Program-made: the position numbers and the translations under genes | Part shown: piece by piece, positions 56,445 to 64,000 of the stretch | Layout of the letters: each line of letters begins with the position of its first letter | Position numbering within the stretch: position 1 is the stretch's first letter | Assembly (NCBI GenBank): GCA_023362775.1 | Contig: JALMGJ010000006.1 | Coordinates: 57,557,001-57,621,000, forward strand | Source of the DNA: Charina bottae | Lineage: Eukaryota > Chordata > Lepidosauria > Squamata > Charinaidae | Length of the DNA stretch: 64,000 bases | Direction of reading: 5' to 3' | Notes under the pieces: generated by a model | What the model was told of the DNA's origin: nothing | Databases searched by the model: none | The model's input: the letters and a program-made list of their open reading frames with translations, nothing else

Positions 56445-56445
<1 letters not shown>

Positions 56446-56485
<40 letters not shown>
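56446..56485. repeat. (AAT)n microsatellite
   Basis: Thirteen or so uninterrupted trinucleotide units. Confidence 0.95.
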
Positions 56486-56486
<1 letters not shown>

Positions 56487-56811
56487 GGGAGAAACATATT
56501 TCAAGAGGATATCTTTGAGCGTCCTCATTAACTTTAGGAGGTGGAATATCACTATCTATTTAAACTTGTTATTTAAGGATGATCTGGAAACTGAAATTGA
56601 CTATGATTTTAAAGTGTTAGAAAGGAGTAACGACTCTTGTTTTGCAGAAAGTGAAGCAAAAATCAATTAAAGATTAGATAAATGCAAGTATTTTAATACA
56701 AAAACTAAATTCAGAAAGTCCAACATGTTGCTTTGCAGTATGCCACCATTATGAGTGTGTTTATTTAAAATAAGTTTTAAAAATATTTTTAATAATCAGA
56801 AGAGATTTTTT

Positions 56812-56920
56812 GTTGTGGGGAAAATAGGAGGAGGAAGGAGTATTAGGTATGTTCGCTGCCTTGAGTTATTTATAAAAATAATAAAGGCGGGATAAAAATT
56901 AATTAATTATTTAATTTTGG
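56812..56920 (+). repeat. SINE/LINE tail fragment
   Basis: TTGTGGGGAAAATAGGAGG through AGTATTAGGTATGTT, then GCCTTGAGTTATTTATAAAA and AAGGCGGGATAAAAATTAAT. The first half is shared with 28500-28552 in reverse. The ending resembles a widespread squamate SINE tail. Confidence 0.55.
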
Positions 56921-57415
56921 CAAGCACCAATTGGACCCCTCAGAAATATACTTAGAATGAGCTCATCTGACGAATTGATCTGACAAGTTCAAGAGACTGC
57001 CAGATGATTAGAAAAGCTTTGAAAAAAAAGACTATATGTTATATCTCATTTACAGGTCTGGAGAAAAAAAACTAACACTCTGAACATTTTTTGCCATCTC
57101 TTCCATTTCCACTCAGACAGACAGTTGGTATGATTAAATTTACCTCTTTTTGACGTGTTTCCAGTCTTCTTAAGGGTAGGTCACACATCACTTGATGACT
57201 CATTTTTGTCATGGGGATTACCATGTTGATTGATTTAGATATTTACATAGTGCTCAATCACACACACTTCTAGGAGCTACACAATTTAAACAGAACCATA
57301 AAATAACTAAATACAAATATTATATATGAAAATATTTAATATTAAATACCCACATGAAGAGAATTTAAAAACCTCCCAAAGGCATTTTAAATGTGGGATA
57401 ATGCTGGGTTATAGG
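56921..57415. other. no gene recognised
   Basis: AT-rich; LINE-tail-like piece near 57225-57310 (low certainty). Confidence 0.35.
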
Positions 57416-57959
57416 GTTAAGGTGCAGAGTAAACAGACAGAGTGCAGCTTTTATGGCTAAAATGTTTACTTGTAATAAAGGCAATAAATGTATATACAGT
57501 TACATTATTGCAAAAAGGAAAAACAAACTTACAAGCAGAGTTTCGTGTATTGTTTCCATTGACAGACATGAAGGGGCTCATGCCATGGCCTACACACACA
57601 GCCACGCATAGCTACGCACTTCCCAGTCTTCAGACGTAGAACACACACACGAACATGGCTAAAAGACTGGACAGAAGTCAAGAAGCATAGACCCATAGTT
57701 CACAGCTGAGATATACACTTGTTTCAGCTTTCTGATTGGTGGAACCTTAGAATCAGAGGGTCACAAAGCTTTTTCAGATTTACAAAGCCTAAAGCGTTCA
57801 GGATTGCACATAGTATAAACTGCCATGAGGTGGCAGTGTTGCATCTAACCAAGCATACTGTCTCCCCCCGGGAGTTCCCATGGGTGTTTGGACTGAGACA
57901 TAACATCACGTGGTGGCAGCCACCTGCATCTTATCAGTGAAGTTGTTTTGGGAACGCTA
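57416..57959 (-). repeat. possible solo LTR, family unknown
   Basis: The reverse complement begins TGTAGCGTTCCC, has CCAATCAGAAAGC and, near its end, ATAAAAGCTGCACTCTG and CTTTATTACAAGT, as a promoter and polyadenylation region of an LTR would. No clear target duplication or second LTR was found. Confidence 0.35.
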
Positions 57960-57998
57960 CAGAAGAATCGAAAACAATTTGCAATTCACAGGAAAACA

Positions 57999-58472
57999 CT
58001 GACAGACCATACGTCCTGTTTTGAACGGGACAGGCCCGTTTTTTTAGCATTTTTCAACCGTCCCGTCGTTTTGATAAAAATCTCAATTTTGTCCCTTTTT
58101 TTAAACCCGGTGGGAATGGCGCAGAAGGAAGATCCGAGCTGGAGCTGCTGATTGGAGGCAGCCCGGAAAAGGAAGCCCTCCTGCCTATCAGCATGTGGCA
58201 AAGGACGGTGGGGTTTGCAGGCAGGAGCCAATTGTGCGGACCTGGGGTGGGGTTTGCAGGCAGGAGCTAATTGCATGGACCAGAGGGTGGGGTTTGCAGG
58301 TGGGAGCCAATCGCATGGACCGGGGGGCGGAGTTTGCAGGTGGGAGCCAATCACGTGGACTGGGGGGCGGGGACCCCTGTCTTTTTCATGAATACAGAAT
58401 ATTACATAAGACCCCGTCCCGTTTTGCCATCCCAATGTCCCTTTTTTGTCTCAAGGAAATATGGTCAGCCTA
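57999..58472. mobile_element. hAT-like MITE, second copy of the TAGGCTGACCATA family
   Basis: The right end is AAATATGGTCAGCCTA and the left end GACAGACCATACGTCC is a diverged version of the same terminus. It is inverted relative to 30327-30760 and aligns along its length, including CCGTCCCGTCGTTTTGATAA, AAACCCGG, CCAAT-type units (GGGAGCCAATCGCATGGAC) and ATTACATAAGACCCCGTCCC. Open frames across it are repeat artefacts. The target duplication is not clear. Confidence 0.75.
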
Positions 58473-58597
58473 ATTTTAAATGATTGTCAGAACTTATCTA
58501 TCCTGAACAGGAAGGAAATTCCTGGGTCTGCCTTTGCTTCTACACACTCTAGCTATAAGCATAGAACAACTAGAGTATCTTACCCTTGTGACCAACT

Positions 58598-59720
58598 CTA
58601 TACAGAAAAGAAGATGGGTGAAAGAAAATCAATAAGGTATGCAGATCCCAAGGCATAAAAGTCTGTATATACGGTTATAAACAGCCTTGACGCCACAGGC
58701 AGCCAATGAAGCCTCTGAAGCATGGGGGTGATTGAACAAAGTTTTGAAAATATTTGGACCAACATTGCCATTGTATTCTGCACTGCCTTGAAGTTGCTGG
58801 ATTTGCTTCAATGAAAGCTCCGCATAGAGCAAATTATAGTAGTCCAACCTGGAGATAGCCAGAGCATGCATAGCCATAGTATTGTTGGCATTTGAAAGGA
58901 AAGAGTGGACCTGACTGAGTTGCTTCAGTTGATAGAAACTTCTCCAAATCAACATGATAAGAGACAGATATAAGATGGCATCAAGATCTAGAGACTTGGA
59001 TATGGTCCTTGGCTGGATTCCCAAGAATGACTTACCACCAATTTCCTATGTCCAATCCCCCAGTGTGAAACACTGCAATATATCTAACAACAGCAGGATG
59101 GACAGATGGCTTTTTCCATCACCAAAAAGAAATAAGCATTGAAAGTGCTAACAGCAGTCTCCATAATGACCTATACCCAGACTGACAGTGATTGACTGAA
59201 AAAGTCAAACCAAGATAGATGAACCTAGAGCTGTTCAAACACCACCTTCTCAATTAACTTCCTTAAAAATGAAATGTTAGAAGCTGGCTAATAATTCAAG
59301 AGAAATCTTACCCTTCTCAAAGGAGGCATTCACCACTGTCCTTGTGAGTAGACTATTCACCTGCCATGGAGATGGAATCTGCCAAATGGACAAAAATCTA
59401 ACTGGCAAATGGGCCAAGTATCCCTTCAGTTCTGTCAATAAGACTTGCCTCAAATAACCCTGGCAAGACATAGTTCATCCTCTGTGGATGAATCAGTAAC
59501 CAAAGCTGGAGAGAAACTGGTCTAATCTTACTAATCCTAGCAACAAAGACAGATTCTTCACAGGGCTGAATAGATGTCTCTAATTGAAATATCAGACAAT
59601 CTGGATTTATTAGACTGTGGAGAAATCCAAACAGGCCCACTGGATGGTTCTTGCCAGGTCTATTTGCAAGGAGAATACAGTAGCTCTGTGATATTCTAAG
59701 CAAAACACAGGTATTCATGA
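58598..59720 (-). pseudogene. old L2-type LINE, C-terminal half
   Basis: Minus-strand frames read MHALAISRLDYYNLLYAELSLK (about 58875-58810), like L2 SRLDYCNALYxGLPLK, then ITPMLQRLHWLPVASRL (about 58735-58685), like VTPLLRELHWLPV. Further upstream VNASFEKGKISLELLASF (about 59330-59280) resembles the region before the RT palm. The YADD region itself is not recognised. Heavily mutated. Confidence 0.65.
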
Positions 59721-61140
59721 TCAACAGAGCAGTGCATCTTACATCTTCATAGCTTCTGTTTAATTCCTTGCAGTTTATCTAAATACCAGGGCAAGCTACA
59801 AAGGCAAGCTAAGGCTAGAAGCCATATGGGAGCCAGTCAGTTGATGACTGTAGTCAACCAGTGTTCTAGGTAGCCAACACAACATCAGCTCAAAAATTGG
59901 GACTCAGTGGAAGTCCACTGGCCCTAAAAATAAGCTAAAAACCTTCCATGTTTAACCTGGTTTTTGGGCAGACCCAGATTTCTGATTTATCACCTTTGTT
60001 AGAGAAAGGAGCTCTCCTGATCAGGTACTGCACTAAGGATCAATCCATGAAAAGGGAGTCAATCTACATTCTCCTACTATCTCCTTCAATTATTAAACAT
60101 TTTTCCTGATCTTTGCTGCCATCTCAACTCTACACTTTTGGTCTCTAAAATACATTGATATGTATATTTATTATTCAAATTATGCTTTTTTATTTGTATG
60201 CAAAGATTTTCCTCCATTATTGTTTCTTCCCTTGTCAAATTAAATTCATGTATTCTATTTCATTTTCCTCATTTGCAATGGCATTCCTTTCCTCCCTTTT
60301 TCCTCAGTGGTTATACCGCTCTGAATATTAGGACAATTGTAATTTGATTCAGTGTATTAATATTGTTGAAAAAGTTTCTAAATACAATAGGAAATATTTT
60401 CCCCATTTTAGACAAAGCTTATTAAAATCTTCTTCTCTCTTCCTCCCCCATGTCCTTTGCATGCAAGCACAGTTTGACTCCATACAGCATTCTCATGGGT
60501 CTGTAAACATTTCCTACATATCCTGATCATTAGCTACACTCAAGGCGTGCACCTTCATTTATTTATCACTCTTTTCTTCCAAGACATGTGCATAGGATAT
60601 AATTGGTCAATCAGCAAGTGTCAATGTTGACACACAATTCAACCTGTGAAGCAGTGTTCCCCAATTTGGTGTCTTTCTGTTGGACTATAATTACCTTCAT
60701 CTCCAGAATGCATGGGTGTGTTATTTGGAGATGGTGGAGGTTGTACTCCAACATATATTGAGGATTTCAGTTTGTAGGGAGGCTGATATACAGCTTAATT
60801 TTATTTGGACAGTTATGGGTCTGAGAAGTAGTCAACATGGGACAGAAGTGTGTTTAGTAAGTTATGGGCCTTCAGTAAAGTTATAATCAGCCATCCTCTT
60901 CATTCTGATATACTACTTTTATCTCCAGCTAGGGTGGTTTAATAATATTAAAAGTAAACCAGAAATGTGTCTACATTGTGCTTTCCCAGCTTCATGCTAA
61001 AAAGAGGCAGGTTTGCTTCTAGAAAGACTGCCACTGGATCATTGAAAAAAAATTAATTAGATTTTATAAAAGAAATTTTGCCAAAAAAACCTGCAGGGGC
61101 TAGTCCAGGCAGTCGCTGAGGATTGGACACGATTGAACAG
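59721..61140. other. no gene recognised
   Basis: AT-rich with pyrimidine tracts near 60260-60310 and 60425-60450. Confidence 0.4.
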
Positions 61141-61143
61141 CAA

Positions 61144-61522
61144 ATAGAATAGAATAGAATAGAATAGAACAGAAATAATAAAATAAAATAAAATAAAATA
61201 AAATAAATAAAATAAAATAAAATAAAATAAAATAAAATAAAATAAAATAAAATAAAATAAATAAAATAATAAAATAAAATAAATAATAAAATAATAAAAT
61301 AAAATAAAATAAATAAAATAAATAAAATAAAATAATAAAATAATAAAATAAAATAAAATAAAATAAAATAAAATAAAATAAAATAAAATAAAATAATAAA
61401 ATAAAATAAAATAAAATAAAATAAAATAAAATAAAAAATAAAATAAAATAAAATAAAATAAAATAATAAAATAAAATAAAATAAAATAATAAAATAAAAA
61501 AATAAAATAAAAAAATAAAATA
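61144..61522. repeat. (AAAAT)n microsatellite, about 380 bp
   Basis: Mostly AAAAT units with occasional AAT and AAAT variants; it starts as AATAG units. Frames of Phe, Tyr, Ile and Leu on the minus strand (171 and 178 codons) are artefacts of this repeat. Confidence 0.97.
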
Positions 61523-62335
61523 GTAAGTAAAGCAAGTTAAAAAATGTGAACTTTTTGGTACATGCCAATTGTTCAACAGAGAAACTGTATTTGAAAGTTG
61601 GATAGGTAGCTTCTTAGTTACTTCTGAATTAAGCAAAGTCTTAATGTGGTCACTCTTTTTTAGTTTATCACATGTTCAGACTGTAAGAAAAGTCAGAGTA
61701 TAAGCCAAATGGAGAGATTTTGAACTGGAAGACCTTTGTTCGAATATGTCATGAATTTAATGGTATGAATTCCTGCTTTGAAGGTATTCATTTGATGGGA
61801 AAAAAAGATATTTGAAAGTATCACAGTTAAAGAGTATACTGTACAGCATGTTTTATATATTACAAAAGCTTCAGTATTTACTGCATTGATGCTCTGCCCT
61901 GTTGTTCCTTATGTTATCCTTGACTTCATATATCTTCCACTCTAAAAGATAATATAAGGCACTATGGTACACTATGTAATATGGTAGTGTAGATTTTGGC
62001 CCAAGAAAAGCAGAATTCTGCAACTTATGCAGATTAAGTAAATTTGTTATTAGATTTTCTAGCTTCCAGGAATTACATCTCCTATTAGTCTTTGGGGAAG
62101 ATAAAAGGCTCAATTACTAAGTGTTTTATTCATTTATAAGTATTCTCATTATAAAGGATTCAAAGTATTTCTGAGAATCTCAAGCTGTGTATTCCCTTTC
62201 CTAATTTCTATGTCCCCATGGTTAGTGCTTAACTGAAAAATCATGGAATATATCCCTTAAAGATGTATATTTACCCTAGTTAAGATACAGATCCTTATCT
62301 GCTTCTTATTATTGTATCTTAAGATATAGTAAGCA
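61523..62335. other. no gene recognised
   Basis: AT-rich sequence without recognised motifs. Confidence 0.4.
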
Positions 62336-62720
62336 CTCATAGAATCATAAAGTTGGGAGGATCCATCTAGACATCAGGTCCAATCCTCAGTTTAAAGCAT
62401 TCCCAACAGATGGTTGTGCAATGTCTGCTTGAACTCATCCAACAAAATGATAGGATGCAATTGTTTCCATTATCAAACTGCCCCTACCATAAGAAAGTTT
62501 GTTTCCTACTGTTCAAACTGTCTTCTTGAAAGTTACTCTGTGTCCTGGATTCTGAGATAGTAAAAAAACAAACAAACCCAAGTCTTGGCCTTTTCTATCT
62601 AATAGCCCTCCAGTTATTTGAGATATTTGAGCATACCCTGTCTTCTCAAATCTAAACATATCAATTTCCCTCACACTTTACTCATGGCATTTGATTTTTA
62701 GCATTCTCATCTTACTTGTT
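62336..62720 (-). mobile_element. CR1 LINE 3' end, minus orientation
   Basis: The plus strand reads TCATAGAATCATAAAGTTGG, AGGTCCAATCCTCAGT, GTCTGCTTGAACTC and TCTGTGTCCTGGATTCTGAG. This is the reverse complement of the classic amniote CR1 3' end, whose terminal repeat is ATTCTATG. Only the 3' UTR region is present. Confidence 0.8.
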
Positions 62721-63035
62721 GCCCTTCTATGAACCCATTTTGGTTTTCCTTCAGGTTACTATTCAGGAAAAAAAAGTGGCTTCTCAGCAGCTGATTCTCT
62801 GCCTTCTGCAAAAATCTTCCCAATGTGAACCAATTTACAGAATTATACTCAACAGGCAAAATTCAGGCAGTACAGGGATCTAATTATAGCACCAGGATTA
62901 TAGATATAATGGTGTAAATGAAAAAAGTCTTTGAGCTTCTTTCTCCCTTAGTTTCTTTCTACCGCAGGAAAGTCAGCTTTCTATCCAGTCCACCATATGA
63001 TCATATCATCCCATGGTCCTGAGAGTGACAGTAAT
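62721..63035. other. no gene recognised
   Basis: May include more of the decayed CR1; nothing clear. Confidence 0.35.
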
Positions 63036-63475
63036 GTTTATTTGGTCAATGACCAGCAAAATTTAAAAATATATAACACAAAAGTAAAATCAATTGGGTG
63101 AGATAAAATACTAAGATAACACTTCTATAATGGTACGTTAATTAACTGTGCATCTAAAATGTTACAATCTATGAAATAAAAATAGGCATCACCTAAAAAA
63201 AATAACACATAATAAACCTGAAGTGATGAATGATACAGAAGTGGTTATTCCTGTGACCAGTTATGCCTTATTTTCATCACGGCAACACAGAATTTGGCTA
63301 CTGCACAAGTGATGGAGGGCTTCAAATCTTCTATAAGATGACTCACATAGAAATTGCCTGGTCTTCCTGGGAATTTACATATGAGGGGCATAACGTAAGC
63401 AGACTTAATATCCCTGTAGAATTTACAGCATAATAATACCTGACTAATGGATCCATTACTGTTGCCTACCTGGCC
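63036..63475 (-). pseudogene. second copy of the LINE at 42604-43814, 3' end and C-terminus
   Basis: The minus-strand translation reads LLCCKFYRDIKSAYVMPL, then FPGRPGNFYVSHLIEDLKPSIT, then AVAKFCVAVMKIRHNWSQE. These align with LLRCKYYRDIRSTYIYPL, CPGRPDSFYENHLLQDSNPVIT and VVAKFCAAAMIIRQNRLKK of the first copy. The 3' UTR also matches (TTGGTCAATGACCAGCAAAA). Frames are disrupted. It stops near 63475. Confidence 0.8.
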
Positions 63476-64000
63476 TGTTCCATAGGAGCTGGACTGCTGC
63501 CACCACTACGGCCATTGCCCAGACTGCCTAGGAAAGATGAGAGCTGTCCAGTACACCTGCAGATCCCTCCATTGGGAGGGTGGTATAGAAATATGAAAGA
63601 AACAACCATCATGTCAATGTTCTACATTCTTGCAGAAACTTTCTTATTTTTTACAGGGTAAGAACCAGCTCATTACTAGCAAGACTGCACTCTTCATATC
63701 AAAGGCAATCCTAAAGAGGACAGATTACATAGACCAGATTGGAGTTGACTGTAGGGGTGATGGTTTGATATGAATCTTTATTATAGTTTTATTTGTATTT
63801 ACTCATATTCACTTGTATGTTTATAATGGCTTTTTATTTTAACTTCTTTTTTACTTGATATGGTCAAAAGACTAAATCAATAAAGTATCTACTACTACTA
63901 CATTCTTGTTTTATTTAAATCAGGAGTGCGTCACTTTTGCAGGGACCTAGGACTGTAGTTGGCCTTTGAGTGGCAGCTTGAGTCAGGTGCTGGTGGCTGA
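63476..64000. other. no gene recognised, possible LINE tails
   Basis: 63563-63600 (CAGATCCCTCCATTGGGAGG, GTGGTATAGAAATATGAAAG) resembles an L2-like tail. 63860-63900 (GGTCAAAAGACTAAATCAAT, AAAGTATCTACTACTACTAC) resembles another LINE tail with a (CTA)n end. Confidence 0.35.

Noticed and set aside
57986..58473. Pro/Gly-rich frames on both strands
   Set aside because: They translate the CCAAT/GC minisatellite inside a hAT-like MITE.
61053..61636. 171- and 178-codon hydrophobic frames on the minus strand
   Set aside because: They translate the (AAAAT)n microsatellite into Phe/Tyr/Ile/Leu runs.

Overview
The window looks like repeat-rich nuclear DNA from a squamate reptile (lizard or snake). 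The evidence is a BovB/RTE LINE that reads almost intact, squamate-style L1, L2 and CR1 LINEs, several hAT MITE families, a Penelope-like element (PLE) family, and Ty1/copia and Ty3/gypsy chromovirus elements. No bacterial or viral gene organisation, no tRNA or rRNA gene and no confident host gene is visible. One weak exon-like open segment at about 43966-44153 is flagged.

Region 1 (850-16898) is one nested structure. A Ty1/copia element (855-16893) has perfect 5-bp target duplications (ACATC), a 449-bp 3' LTR, an internally deleted 86-bp 5' LTR, and a primer-binding site complementary to the anticodon loop of initiator tRNA-Met. Its integrase/RT junction is split at 2459 by a 12.5-kb insertion flanked by a 13-bp duplication. 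The insertion is an array of five PLE units: three in minus orientation with a 2710-bp period, then an inversion, then a 5'-truncated unit and a full unit in plus orientation. Units 1, 2 and 5 each keep an 849-codon RT plus GIY-YIG reading frame. Every unit border carries a small hammerhead-ribozyme-like motif.

Region 2 (17-35 kb) holds LINE remains (L1 fragments and a BovB at about 24764-27960), hAT MITEs with 8-bp duplications, a 423-bp palindrome directly after the BovB, a (TTTCC)n block and a solo copia LTR inserted in an L1-like remnant. Region 3 (35.8-37.4 kb) is an independent PLE copy, 5'-truncated, again with a 13-bp duplication and a short inverted tail at its left end.

Region 4 (37-53 kb) contains sparse old sequence, a very CpG-rich hAT MITE (42139-42541), a 5'-truncated LINE of unresolved clade with a 14-bp duplication, a palindromic hAT MITE and a decayed gypsy chromovirus (48182 to about 51730) ending in a chromodomain. 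Region 5 (53-64 kb) has a 5'-truncated but open L2 RT, older L2 pieces, a second large hAT-like MITE, an (AAAAT)n block, a CR1 tail and a second copy of the unresolved LINE.

The genes here do not form a pathway; the biology is retroelement biology. The most notable signals are the inverted/tandem PLE array with its ribozyme-like motifs, the copia priming site, the large palindrome, and a GC-rich CCAAT-type segment shared by a gypsy LTR and two hAT-like MITE families.
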